DNA of 64,000 nt from Candidatus Nanoarchaeia archaeon (GCA_028279655.1 JANQNH010000005.1:1-64000), one strand, 5' to 3'; positions 1 to 10,032 are shown, numbered from the stretch's first letter. Notes: generated by a model not told the origin, from the sequence alone. Program-made: numbers and translations.

Positions 1-1050
1 GAGAATTGCGGAACATGTAATGGTCCAGAGGATTGTGATGATGGTGAATGGTGCAATGGAGAAGAGACCTGTGTAAGTGGTTTCTGTCAGGCTGGAACTC
101 CTAGAGTAGTGGATGATGGTGTTTCATGTACAGATGATAGCTGTGACGAGACAAATGATCAGATTGTTAATACACCTAATGATGATAATTGCCCTGATAG
201 GGAAGCAATAGGAACATGTGACAATAATCCTGACAATAATCCATTCACATGGGATGCTGCACCTAAAGTAGAAGGTGTTTGTGATCCAGTAAACGACTGC
301 CAGCTTGTAGATTATGTGTTTGATCCGGTTGATTGCACATTATCCCAGGCTAATTGTCAGGCAGAATGTGACGAAGATAATGATTGTGCATGTCCAGGTG
401 ACCATTGTATAGACTCAGATGGAGACGGCAATGAAGATGATTATGCAGATTATCCTGAGGACGGAAACTGCTTAGCTGACTGTAGCTGCGACATAGCAAC
501 AGGGCAAGGACAGGCCTGTGAACCAGCAGTTACTCTAGATGATCCAGGTTGCAAGGAAGTAAGGAAGATACCCATAGAAAAAGGCATAAGCATGTTTTCC
601 TTGCCTTTGATACCAGACACTCCAAAATCATTTAATGATCTCCAGAATGGATGTGTTTTTACACCAGAATACCAGAATAATGGAATAGCTTACTATAATC
701 CTAGAGCAGGAGCATATGTATTTATTGATGGGAATACCATACTGCATCCAGGACAAGGCTACTTCACTACACAGGAAAACGATTGCGAACTGATCATACA
801 AGGAACAGAGTTTACAATTGATAAAGTAGGTTACCTGGGTACCAATAATGTCTACACAGGTTGGAACATGTTTGGAGCAACAAGCGAGGATATAGCAAAC
901 ATAAACACAGTAAAAGGGACATGTAATTTTGCAGCATCTACTTCCCTTTATGGTTTTGATCCAATAAACTACAGGTACTTTGGAACATGGGGTATGGATT
1001 CAGGAAAAGGATATTTTGCCAAAGTTACAGGAGATTGTAATCTGGGTTAA
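1..1050 (+). CDS. Secreted/surface Cys- and Asp-rich protein, 5' truncated by window edge
   Basis: Frame 1 is open from base 1 (ENCGTCNGPEDCDDGEWC...) through the listed ORF; Cys/Asp-rich repeats followed by a GWNMFG-type domain. Confidence 0.75.
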   Translation, partial: ENCGTCNGPEDCDDGEWCNGEETCVSGFCQAGTPRVVDDGVSCTDDSCDETNDQIVNTPNDDNCPDREAIGTCDNNPDNNPFTWDAAPKVEGVCDPVNDCQLVDYVFDPVDCTLSQANCQAECDEDNDCACPGDHCIDSDGDGNEDDYADYPEDGNCLADCSCDIATGQGQACEPAVTLDDPGCKEVRKIPIEKGISMFSLPLIPDTPKSFNDLQNGCVFTPEYQNNGIAYYNPRAGAYVFIDGNTILHPGQGYFTTQENDCELIIQGTEFTIDKVGYLGTNNVYTGWNMFGATSEDIANINTVKGTCNFAASTSLYGFDPINYRYFGTWGMDSGKGYFAKVTGDCNLG

Positions 1051-1088
1051 TCTTTATGATGCTGTGATAAGACAGACAGAACATCGAG

Positions 1089-1691
1089 GTGAAGACAAAG
1101 ATGATACCATACACTACAGGACAGATAAACTATTTTAGAGACCAACAAGACCAATTAAGTAACAACTCCAAAAATTTAAGACCGCAGAACCTGGTAGAGA
1201 TAGTAGCTGGATTCCTTACAGGGCTTGTTTTATTGACAGGATGCACAAAGGGGCCAGACAAGGCAGCTGTCCAGACAGCTAATCCACCTGACCCTGATAA
1301 TCCATACGGGTTTTTTTGCTCTCCAGATTTTTTAAAATTGTTATACCAGTCTTTAGGGGAAAAGGCGAACTCTAGCGACTTTCAAAGGGTGATAACTGAA
1401 GTCCTAGAACCAATGACACATTCCCAGGAGTTTAGAAACCTTGCATCTGCAGACCCAGATACAACATCAGCTTTTGAACAAATGGTAACAAAAGCCCTAG
1501 CTAATGGAGGGTATTCTCCAGGTTTTGAAACAAGCGTTTATGAGTTACTTAGGGCTAAAGGTTACTCTATACCTTTTGAAAGAATGGTGTCTGAATCTAA
1601 AGACATGCAGCCATCACCCTCATTTGAAAGGACAGTGGACAGGGCCTTACAACAACCAGCCCTTATAAGTAAGCCATACATCACAAAATAA
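1089..1691 (+). CDS. Hypothetical protein with lipobox-like segment (LTGCTKG)
   Basis: 200-aa ORF, GTG start, hydrophobic stretch followed by LTGC. Confidence 0.55.
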   Translation: MKTKMIPYTTGQINYFRDQQDQLSNNSKNLRPQNLVEIVAGFLTGLVLLTGCTKGPDKAAVQTANPPDPDNPYGFFCSPDFLKLLYQSLGEKANSSDFQRVITEVLEPMTHSQEFRNLASADPDTTSAFEQMVTKALANGGYSPGFETSVYELLRAKGYSIPFERMVSESKDMQPSPSFERTVDRALQQPALISKPYITK

Positions 1692-1712
1692 AATATACCT
1701 GGGTGTCAAGAA

Positions 1713-3941
1713 TTGCGAAAATATCTATTGACTCTATTTTTTCTTATCCTTTTGCCTACAGTAAGTTCTAGTCATTTTACAGGTACTTTTGATGATTATG
1801 GGGTGGATACTGGCTCTGATGGATTGTTCGACTATCTTACTATTGACGCACAGGTACAGATTACAGACATATCCAAAGACCATATGGTACTGGCTATCCT
1901 TGAAGACAGTAAAGGAAATATTCTTGAATTCAACGATTGTAGGCACATAACACAAACAGGACAGCAGAACCTCCAGATAAACTTTGATGGCCTTCAACTC
2001 TACAAGAACAGGATAGATGGGCCATATAATCTAAAATATATCCAGCTCAGCACCATAAGCAGCTGCACTGGTTTTGGGACACCCCCTGAAGGAGAACATT
2101 CCCTGGAAGATACATACTCTACTAAGGCTTACCAATATACCCAGTTTCAGAAAGCAGAGCCAGCCATATACTGTCTCTCTTCTCCCTGCACTGCTTCCCC
2201 TGACCTGATAAGGTCCAGAGACAACATAAACATGCCAGAACCAAACTCCCCGAACACAATAGATGGATGCGAGGATGGAAGTTCAGGAACATATCTCGAT
2301 TCAGAATCCATAGAAAGCATTACCATTACAAGCCAAAATTCCTTCTTTAAGACAGGAGACACTGTAGATGTTGATATTAAGGTCTACTGTGACAGCACCT
2401 TTGACAATCTTAACCTTGCTTACACAAACAACATAGATAATCTCCAATGGGATATAAAAGACAATAAACAATGCACCTCAACAGGCCTAAGAACCTTCTC
2501 AACTTCATTTACATTGGATAATAATGTGGGGCAGCATGCAATAAGGGGTGTCTTCGGTTTTGGCCTATCTTCTGATAAGGTCTGTGGTAATGGTGATTAT
2601 GATGATAATGATGATTTAGTAATATATGTAAAGGAATGCAACCAGGATAGTGATTGTGATATGAAGGAATGTGATCATCTGGATAGCTCAGCTGCAGGAT
2701 GTTATCAAGGAACATACAGGGACTACAAAAACATACAAAACACCTGCAATCAGGACTATACCTGCACCAAAAATACATGTACCAAATATGATGAGATAAT
2801 AACAGATAACGATGGAGATGGATATGACACAGAATGTGATAATGACTGCAACGATACACCAGCAGGTTTTGATATCAATCCAGGTAAGCAGGAAATCTGC
2901 AACAACAACATAGATGATAACTGCAACAACAAGATAGACAAAGATGATCCAGAATGCGAAGGAAAATTCGGGATATATATAAAAGAAGGATGGAATCTGC
3001 TCTCATTGCCAAAGATAGGCAACAGCCAAATAGAAGAGATTGCAAACATATTTAACAATGACTTTAATAGGATCCTTACATTAAAAGGAGATACCTGGTA
3101 TATATACGACAAAACCCCTAATTCTAATCTCAAACAGCTAACAGAGGAGGATGGATTCTGGATAGATTCAGATAAGGATCTTACAATAAGGATAGATAAT
3201 CAGGCATCTCCTTCTCCAATATTCAACCTAAAGAAAGGATGGAACATTATAGGCTACCCTTCTATGGAAGAGAGATATGTACAAGACCTGTTCCAGGAAG
3301 TTATAGGGGACATAGAATACCTATACACCCATAACAGCCCGTTTACATCCTTTAAACCAGAAAAACCAACAGACTTCCTTATAAAGCCAGGCATGGGCAT
3401 CATAGTTAAGGTTAAGAATGATGTTGTCTGGCAATTTACAACGAGATACATCAAAGGCAACACAACATTTAATCTTGGACTGTTAGACGGCTGGAACCTG
3501 ATATCAATCCCCCTAATCTCAGAAAATACAAAATCAGAGATATTTGGCCCAGAAACTCTATACTATCTGGAAGACAACCAATGGACACGATTAGAGGATG
3601 CCAGTAAGATTGACTACTCTACAGGATACTGGATAAAGACAACCCAGGACACAATACTTATAGGGGGCCATCAAATAAACGACATTAGATACGATATTAA
3701 TGAAGGGTGGAACCTGATTAACTATCCTATGACAAAAGAAAATACTGTAGGGGATTTCTTCCAGAACACCATAAATAACATAGAACAGATTACAATATAT
3801 GATGGAGTATGGAAGAACTATAATCCATCAAAACCATCCCATCTTAACACCTTAAATGAATTGCAACCAGGAAAAGGGATATTTATTAAAGCAAAGAGCA
3901 ATTCCAAATGGAAGTTTGATGACAATCTGGAGGTTGAATAG
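1713..3941 (+). CDS. Secreted protein with MopE-like DNDGDGYD...CNNNIDDNCNNKID metal-binding motif and four GWNLxSxP repeats
   Basis: 742-aa ORF with signal peptide (TTG start); recognisable motifs. Confidence 0.75.
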   Translation: MRKYLLTLFFLILLPTVSSSHFTGTFDDYGVDTGSDGLFDYLTIDAQVQITDISKDHMVLAILEDSKGNILEFNDCRHITQTGQQNLQINFDGLQLYKNRIDGPYNLKYIQLSTISSCTGFGTPPEGEHSLEDTYSTKAYQYTQFQKAEPAIYCLSSPCTASPDLIRSRDNINMPEPNSPNTIDGCEDGSSGTYLDSESIESITITSQNSFFKTGDTVDVDIKVYCDSTFDNLNLAYTNNIDNLQWDIKDNKQCTSTGLRTFSTSFTLDNNVGQHAIRGVFGFGLSSDKVCGNGDYDDNDDLVIYVKECNQDSDCDMKECDHLDSSAAGCYQGTYRDYKNIQNTCNQDYTCTKNTCTKYDEIITDNDGDGYDTECDNDCNDTPAGFDINPGKQEICNNNIDDNCNNKIDKDDPECEGKFGIYIKEGWNLLSLPKIGNSQIEEIANIFNNDFNRILTLKGDTWYIYDKTPNSNLKQLTEEDGFWIDSDKDLTIRIDNQASPSPIFNLKKGWNIIGYPSMEERYVQDLFQEVIGDIEYLYTHNSPFTSFKPEKPTDFLIKPGMGIIVKVKNDVVWQFTTRYIKGNTTFNLGLLDGWNLISIPLISENTKSEIFGPETLYYLEDNQWTRLEDASKIDYSTGYWIKTTQDTILIGGHQINDIRYDINEGWNLINYPMTKENTVGDFFQNTINNIEQITIYDGVWKNYNPSKPSHLNTLNELQPGKGIFIKAKSNSKWKFDDNLEVE

Positions 3942-3942
3942 A

Positions 3943-5007
3943 ATGAATAAAATTAAGAAAATTAAGAAAATCCTATTGATTACAATATTGATCCTTATTC
4001 TGTCAGGGTTTGTAGCAGCATGGTTGCCCTCTACCCCAGATGGAGATACCGGAGCTACTCCTCCTTCACCACCATCATTATATGATAGCACTCTTGAGAT
4101 CATTAAGATAGCTGCAGAGGTTGATGGAAAAAAAGATACACTTGAAAATAGCGGGGATAAGATCTCAAAAGAGGCAGAGCAGGGCTCAAACATAGACTTT
4201 GAGATTACTCTAAAGAATATATGGGATCAGGAGATAAGAAACATAGATGTTGAGATTACCATAAAGGATATTGATGATGGTGAGGATCTTGATGAAGACA
4301 CGGATATTGATAGGCTAGATGCAGGAGAGACTGATACAGAAAGAGTCAAGTTTGACCTTCCGCTTAAAGTTGACGAAGATACCTATGATGTCATCATTAC
4401 TATAAGTGGAAAAGATGGTGAAAATAATATCCATACTATCTTTTGGGAATCACAGCTGGAGGTAAAAAAAGATAAACATAATGTAAAGTTTACAAAAGCA
4501 TCTCTCTCCCCAGCAACTACCGGATGTGGTGGAACAGCTAGGTTGGATCTTGAACTGCTAAACCTTGGAAGAGAGGAAGAAGAGGTTGAATTATGGATCT
4601 ATAACGAAGAGCTGGACCTCGACTTCAGGGAAGACATAGATCTGGACACAGGTACAGATAAAGATGCAGAGTATGACAAAAGTTTTAGGCTAAACATACC
4701 TGCCAATATAGGTTCAGGACCGTATATTATCCATGTTTCTGCTGATTATGGAAGCAAGAGGATAACAAAAGATCTGGAGCTTAAGGTAGAAAACTGCCTC
4801 CAGATAAAATCAGATCCAGTATCCATAAAGGTGCTTCCTCCAAGCACATCAGAGACTCTAACAAAGCTTCAGTCAGAAACATCTTCTGTTAAAATAATTT
4901 CTAGAAGCGATGAATCTGTTATTTTGTTCCTAGCCACGATACTATTCATTGTTCTTGCTATGGTCGTGTTCTTATTGGGTGTGATCATGATCCAGCTTAG
5001 GAAATAA
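3943..5007 (+). CDS. Membrane-anchored surface protein (N-terminal signal, C-terminal TM, CARDB-like beta domains)
   Basis: Start taken at ATG 3943 (MNKIKKIKKILLITILILILSGFVAAW) rather than ORF start 3856; C-terminal hydrophobic helix. Confidence 0.65.
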   Translation: MNKIKKIKKILLITILILILSGFVAAWLPSTPDGDTGATPPSPPSLYDSTLEIIKIAAEVDGKKDTLENSGDKISKEAEQGSNIDFEITLKNIWDQEIRNIDVEITIKDIDDGEDLDEDTDIDRLDAGETDTERVKFDLPLKVDEDTYDVIITISGKDGENNIHTIFWESQLEVKKDKHNVKFTKASLSPATTGCGGTARLDLELLNLGREEEEVELWIYNEELDLDFREDIDLDTGTDKDAEYDKSFRLNIPANIGSGPYIIHVSADYGSKRITKDLELKVENCLQIKSDPVSIKVLPPSTSETLTKLQSETSSVKIISRSDESVILFLATILFIVLAMVVFLLGVIMIQLRK

Positions 5008-5071
5008 TCTTTTTGTGATCAACATAACAGGCCAATAGGTTTAAATAGAAACTATACTTACACAATATAAA

Positions 5072-5602
5072 ATGAAAATCGCAGTCTGCGGCTCTGGTCA
5101 AGCAAAAGACCAGAAAGTTTTGGATAAAGCAAAAAGAATAGGCATTGAGATAGCTCAATCCAAAAACACCTTATTGACAGGTGGAGGAAGGGGCTACCCT
5201 TATGCTGCAGTCCGAGGTGCAATCCTGGAAGATGGCAGGGTGATCTGCTACTCACCTGCAAAAGATAAAGAAGACCACATTAGCAACTATAATTTTCCTT
5301 TTGAAGAATCAGCAGAATATATCTATACCAATAATGGGATCCCAGGAAGAAACCTTGATCTTGTACAGAATGCAGACGCTGTAATAATCATTGGTGGTCA
5401 GATTGGAACCCTTAATGAGTTCACAATAGCCTTTGCCCTTAACATGAAGATAGGGATTCTCAATTCAGGGGAGATAACTGAGCTAATCCCAAAGATAACA
5501 GAGATTTGTGACAAGAGAGGAGAAAGTAGAAATGTATTCTATTCGGATGACGTTAAGGAGTTGATAAAAAAATTACTTAATGCCCCAGTCTCCTCCATAT
5601 AA
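5072..5602 (+). CDS. LOG/TIGR00725-like Rossmann-fold protein
   Basis: MKIAVCGSGQ...LLTGGGRGYPYAAVRGA...GGQIGTLNEF motifs. Confidence 0.7.
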   Translation: MKIAVCGSGQAKDQKVLDKAKRIGIEIAQSKNTLLTGGGRGYPYAAVRGAILEDGRVICYSPAKDKEDHISNYNFPFEESAEYIYTNNGIPGRNLDLVQNADAVIIIGGQIGTLNEFTIAFALNMKIGILNSGEITELIPKITEICDKRGESRNVFYSDDVKELIKKLLNAPVSSI

Positions 5603-5873
5603 AATCATGGATATTCTCAGAAAACATCAACAACAAGAATATCAGGTAGCCTATCGTAAATATGATAAGCGCAATCATCAGGGGGGTTGTATCTGCAGGA
5701 CTCAGTAGCTCCATACCGCTATAGGCATAAGTTGACCTGTTATATTGCAGGTAAAAGATCCAAGATGCACTTATAAGAGCAGGCAGGCTTAGAACGACCT
5801 TTTGCCACCCCTTCATCTTAGGATGATGTTTAAAAGCTTCTTCTTTCGTTTTCTTTGTTTTGACCATTAGCAA
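5577..5873 (-). CDS. Small membrane protein
   Basis: 98-aa ORF with two hydrophobic segments; overlaps the next gene. Confidence 0.5.
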   Translation of the reverse strand: MLMVKTKKTKEEAFKHHPKMKGWQKVVLSLPALISASWIFYLQYNRSTYAYSGMELLSPADTTPLMIALIIFTIGYLIFLLLMFSENIHDFIWRRLGH

Positions 5874-6313
5874 TCACCTATTCCTTCTATTGAAAAACCC
5901 TCCTTGGGGCATAATCTTCCTGAATAAATAATCTTAGGAGTAAATATAATCTTTTCTATTTTCCCTATACCTGGATGCTCTGTCTCAAGCTTAGCTATCT
6001 CAGCAATACCTATCTGGTTCTCCACATCCCCTGAATATACATCCTTGTCCCCCAATATGCTAACCTTAACACCTTCTAACTCCGCCTCTCCATCGTTCAA
6101 AACTGTAAAATATACCCTGTTATCTTTGCTGCACACCCCTTTATTTTCACCATAACTGACCAGGCTTAAGCTAGTGTCATCACATCCAACAACCTCTGTC
6201 TCAGAAACAGAGTATCCTCCGCTCCCCCAACTCATCACTATGCCTCCCAATGCTATGGCAAAACCTATCAGGATGATGGTTGAAAACAAAGGTGACATGG
6301 CTTTCTTAGTCAT
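5867..6313 (-). CDS. Archaeal type IV pilin-like protein
   Basis: N-terminus MTKKAMSPLFSTIILIGFAIALGGIVMSWG resembles archaeal pilin N-domain. Confidence 0.65.
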   Translation of the reverse strand: MTKKAMSPLFSTIILIGFAIALGGIVMSWGSGGYSVSETEVVGCDDTSLSLVSYGENKGVCSKDNRVYFTVLNDGEAELEGVKVSILGDKDVYSGDVENQIGIAEIAKLETEHPGIGKIEKIIFTPKIIYSGRLCPKEGFSIEGIGDC

Positions 6314-6600
6314 TTTTTTAATCGATACAATTTCAACTTAATCCAACTCTCCTCTCTATGTACAATGATCAGATAAGGAAAGGTACTGACGATCAGTATT
6401 AAGATGCCGCAGATTACAAGCACATTCAGGAATGTGCTGTCGATATAATGAAATGCAAAACCAATAACTCCTGCTATCAGAAAACCAAAATAAAGCACAA
6501 GCCCCATATTCAGAACTAATTTTGATTTCTCTCTGTTAATCCTGCTTCTCTCCAACTCTAAATATGTTATTTCTCTATCTACCTCGCTCTTTTTTGCCAT
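6310..6600 (-). CDS. Small two-TM protein in the pilin-like operon
   Basis: 96-aa ORF, ATGA overlap with downstream gene. Confidence 0.55.
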   Translation of the reverse strand: MAKKSEVDREITYLELERSRINREKSKLVLNMGLVLYFGFLIAGVIGFAFHYIDSTFLNVLVICGILILIVSTFPYLIIVHREESWIKLKLYRLKK

Positions 6601-6649
6601 TAAACTCTTCTTAGTTTGATACCTATATAAATTTATCGAATCTAATGAT

Positions 6650-6674
6650 GAGCTGTTAAGTTAACGTCACTTAG
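6650..6674 (+). repeat. Left terminal inverted repeat of the 6650-10748 element
   Basis: 20/21 identity with right terminal repeat over GAGCTGTTAAGTTARCGTCAC. Confidence 0.88.
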
Positions 6675-6688
6675 TAAAGTAAAACAAA

Positions 6689-6795
6689 GGCACTTGCCAA
6701 CCCCAATTCCTTCAAATTTAATTGTTACAGACATTCTAGAGCTAAAATCAACTACCCACTTGCCACTTGCCAACCTGCCGTAGGGTATTTATAAC
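6689..6795 (+). repeat. Dispersed CACTTGCC-containing upstream element, copy 1
   Basis: GGCACTTGCCAACCCCAATTCC...CACTTGCCACTTGCCAA...GTAGGGTATTTATAA; matches copy at 59767-59870 in opposite orientation. Confidence 0.75.
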
Positions 6796-6886
6796 ACTAA
6801 TACTTCTTTAGATAGAATTAGTAACGAAACCTTTAAATACTTCTTATATTATCTATACTATAAATAACTTGTTGGAGTTATGTTAA

Positions 6887-7057
6887 ATGGTCAAAAAAGA
6901 AAAATACATTGATTGGCTATCAGTAGCAATACCTGAGATTTATGTAGGTCAGATACAAGATTTTATCAAAGCAAGCAAAAACTGCTCTTCAGTCGCTGAG
7001 TATGTCAGGAGAGCAGTAGACAACCAATTAAGAGAAGATTTAAAAAGATTAAAATGA
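6887..7057 (+). CDS. Small CopG/RHH-like protein (56 aa), below the ORF-track cutoff
   Basis: MVKKEKYIDWLSVAIPEIYVGQIQDFIKASKNCSSVAEYVRRAVDNQLREDLKRLK; stop overlaps next start (ATGA). Confidence 0.7.
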   Translation: MVKKEKYIDWLSVAIPEIYVGQIQDFIKASKNCSSVAEYVRRAVDNQLREDLKRLK

Positions 7058-7779
7058 TACTAATTAGTATGTCGGATGATAGTAGATTGTGGGGGGTGTT
7101 AGATAAAGAATGCGATAAACTTGAGGATAAAGGAGGATATTATCTATTAAATGTAACTAGAAGATTGGTGAAAAATTTATTAAATCTTCCTCAGTTGGAT
7201 TCATTGATGTTTGTTCTAAAGGTTTTGCCTACTAAGTCTATATCAGTCTTAGATTTTCAACAAGTAGTAGCCCAAGCTATAGATAATGCTGATTTTAATC
7301 TAGAAGAATTTTTTATTGAGAATAATGATGGGAAATTACATTTTGATGTGAATATTGAATATGAGGCATATGAAGACAGATACGTAGAAGTTGATGAGGA
7401 GGCAGAAGATGACTTAGGTGAAGAAGTAAATTTGGAGAATGTTGCAAGGAGTGTACAAATTGGATTTACTCCTGTAAATATTGGGTATACAAATATGAAT
7501 TTAGAAAATATTTTATATATGATAATTAAATCCATTAATCAAATCATTGTAGAACTATCAAAAGACGTACCTTACAATACCAAATTCATTTTAGAGTTGA
7601 GATTTAAAAAAGGTACAAGCGACAAAATTAAAAAGATAACAAAGAAAATTTCAGATAAAACAAAACTTAAAGCATACTTTAGGGAATACGAGAATTACGA
7701 CAAATTAGTTATCAAATTGCCGTTTGAGGAAATAAACGATAATAATACTATTGACGAGTTATTGAGGCACATAACATGA
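7054..7779 (+). CDS. Uncharacterised element-borne protein (241 aa)
   Basis: ATGA overlap with both neighbours; no family recognised. Confidence 0.7.
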   Translation: MILISMSDDSRLWGVLDKECDKLEDKGGYYLLNVTRRLVKNLLNLPQLDSLMFVLKVLPTKSISVLDFQQVVAQAIDNADFNLEEFFIENNDGKLHFDVNIEYEAYEDRYVEVDEEAEDDLGEEVNLENVARSVQIGFTPVNIGYTNMNLENILYMIIKSINQIIVELSKDVPYNTKFILELRFKKGTSDKIKKITKKISDKTKLKAYFREYENYDKLVIKLPFEEINDNNTIDELLRHIT

Positions 7780-8561
7780 GGGGAGTTATTTACAAGTTAA
7801 AGTCAGAATTAAAGAATGATGTTATTGATACCTTGAATACAATGTGTTCCAAAAAATGGATACATCAATTTGGTACCATTAATGGAAGGTCAGATAAACC
7901 AATACCTCTGAATCTTTATTTTTTGGGCGTTTGGCAGAACCTTGAGGATGGTTTTACAACTCATTTTTATTTTGATGAAAGTATTGCTCTTCCACAATAT
8001 GGTGAGAATGGTTTATTTGAGCACGAAGCAAAGCGAGCTATAAAGGTAAGATTATATGTAATAGATCATGACAAAGTTAATAACTATATTTTACTTTGTG
8101 GTAGTAGGGTTATATGTAATAAGCTAATTAAGGTTTTGAATGATTTGATATATCAAAAAATTAAGAAAAAGACTAATCCATTTATGTATGTGAATTTTAT
8201 TATAAGTAATGACAGGATTAATAAGATGAAAAAGGACAAGTGTATCTCATCGTTAAATCTGTTCTATGTAGACGAAACAGATGATACAGTAATAAAAAGC
8301 TCTAAAATGACTAGCAAAAAAGACAAAGACTTGACAGAGTCTGATGATTTTAAAAGAATAGGTGAGATTTCAGATAGGCATAAAACTATTAAATGCAATT
8401 CCCCGAAATTTGGAAAAAAGGTAACTATTAACGAAGAGGGATATTTTGCCTCCCTTTTATCAGATATTCAATTCAAAGCTTTGGTGATTTGTCTTATAGA
8501 GGAGTTTGAAAAAGTAGGGATAATATCGGAGTTCAATGATATATTAGTTTCTAAGGACTAG
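7776..8561 (+). CDS. Uncharacterised element-borne protein (261 aa)
   Basis: ATGA overlap with upstream gene; no family recognised. Confidence 0.7.
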   Translation: MRGVIYKLKSELKNDVIDTLNTMCSKKWIHQFGTINGRSDKPIPLNLYFLGVWQNLEDGFTTHFYFDESIALPQYGENGLFEHEAKRAIKVRLYVIDHDKVNNYILLCGSRVICNKLIKVLNDLIYQKIKKKTNPFMYVNFIISNDRINKMKKDKCISSLNLFYVDETDDTVIKSSKMTSKKDKDLTESDDFKRIGEISDRHKTIKCNSPKFGKKVTINEEGYFASLLSDIQFKALVICLIEEFEKVGIISEFNDILVSKD

Positions 8562-9463
8562 TTTGTAGCTAACCTAATCAATCCCAACCAACGATTAACA
8601 CCAGTCTCTAACTTCAATCCTGCCAACTCACAAGGAACAACTCCAGTCGTTGTATGGGCTTCGATAAAATTATGTTGTAAAATAATCCCTGCCATTAAGA
8701 TGGGAGCAGACCACAAAGCCTTCAATCCTCTAAAGTCATCTACCCTATCTTTTATCTTCATAAAAACTGTTTCAATCCTTACATTATGTTTCCCCGTCTT
8801 TTGAACATTGTTTATTCTATGTTCCACAAGCAATCTTTTACTTCCACTTATGTTTCTCTTTCCTTTACAACGGACAGAGGCAAAGACTTTTTTCATAGCT
8901 TTAGGATAAAATTGTGCGGCGTCAGTTTGGATATACATGGGAAGACCATGTTTTCTTGTTTTCCTGAGAAATTCTATTGCGTCTTGTGTATTTTGAGGAT
9001 TTGGACTGTAAAGTGTAGCGTTAATGTATCTGGTGTCCCAATCGACAGAACACCAGAATTTATCGCCACCTTTCCTTTTTGTGTTACATCCTCTTGGTAT
9101 CTCTGTTTCATCTGCATATACTTTACCTGATAAGTTTAAAGGCATAGTATCAACATACTTTTGAACCTTTAAGACATACTTCCTACACCAATCTAAAACG
9201 CTTACATGAGAAGCGTTATGTTCCCAATGTCTTCTAAAGTGATTTCTTACTTTTCTGCTTGAAAGATTAGAGAAATAAAGGTCAATAGCAGAGGTTATCT
9301 TTTTTTCATTATTCCTCATTCTATAAAATCCATCATCATTAGTAAAATATTTTTTACAAGAATTACACTTAAACTTCTGTATTCTTCCCCTATTTTCTGT
9401 TTTGCGAAAGCCCTTCTTTACGTAATCGCTTTCTCCACAATGAACGCATTTTATCTTTTCCAT
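8558..9463 (-). CDS. DDE transposase, IS6/IS240-like (possibly IS1595-like), N-terminal zinc ribbon
   Basis: CVHCGESDYVKKG...CNSCKKYF; DET, QTDAAQFYPKAM and ETVFMKIKDRVDDFRGLKAL motifs; start set at MEKIK. Confidence 0.85.
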   Translation of the reverse strand: MEKIKCVHCGESDYVKKGFRKTENRGRIQKFKCNSCKKYFTNDDGFYRMRNNEKKITSAIDLYFSNLSSRKVRNHFRRHWEHNASHVSVLDWCRKYVLKVQKYVDTMPLNLSGKVYADETEIPRGCNTKRKGGDKFWCSVDWDTRYINATLYSPNPQNTQDAIEFLRKTRKHGLPMYIQTDAAQFYPKAMKKVFASVRCKGKRNISGSKRLLVEHRINNVQKTGKHNVRIETVFMKIKDRVDDFRGLKALWSAPILMAGIILQHNFIEAHTTTGVVPCELAGLKLETGVNRWLGLIRLATN

Positions 9464-9475
9464 AGTAATATAGTA

Positions 9476-9568
9476 GGTACCGAAAGTATATAAATACTTC
9501 GGTACCGAAAACATATTATTAGAATGTATATAATGGGGTACCGAAAAGCTTTTAAGAGAGTAGGTACC
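9476..9568. promoter_or_regulatory. Array of four GGTACC operator-like sites between transposase and antitoxin genes
   Basis: GGTACC at 9476, 9501, 9537 and 9563; the first pair brackets a TATATAAATA box upstream of the transposase. Confidence 0.7.
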
Positions 9569-9657
9569 TAAAAAACCAAAACATTTATATATAACTTATG
9601 TTATAGTTAGTTATAGTTAATCATAATGAGTTATAATACAGACAAAGGTGATGTATA

Positions 9658-10032
9658 ATGGAAATTCCAGAAAATGTTGTTGGTGATATGCCAAATGAAA
9701 TATGCCAAGGTATACCTAATGACGTTGGAGATACGACACCTATTGTAGACGGAGCAACAACCATCCAAATAAAATTGGACACAAAAACATATTTAGATAA
9801 AATGAAGATAATAAAACAGGAACCATATGATAGGGTAATAAAAAGGATGATAAGTAAGTTACTGGATTTCTGTGAGGAAGGAAGAGATGAGAAGACCAAA
9901 AAATTAATTCAAAATAGAATTCAGGAAGTAAATAGGGGAGAAGTGGTTTCTACAAAGCAATTAAGAAACTATCTTTTTGGGGATGGTAGAAATGAGATAC
10001 GAGAAATACTGGGTAAAGTCGATAAAAAATGA
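9658..10032 (+). CDS. Putative antitoxin of a RelE/ParE-type pair
   Basis: 124-aa acidic/basic ORF overlapping a RelE-like gene. Confidence 0.6.
   Translation: MEIPENVVGDMPNEICQGIPNDVGDTTPIVDGATTIQIKLDTKTYLDKMKIIKQEPYDRVIKRMISKLLDFCEEGRDEKTKKLIQNRIQEVNRGEVVSTKQLRNYLFGDGRNEIREILGKVDKK

Noticed and set aside
8540-9570. A compact internal IS nested around the transposase
   Set aside because: No separate inverted repeats or target duplication found immediately flanking 8558-9463; the only convincing ends are at 6650 and 10748.
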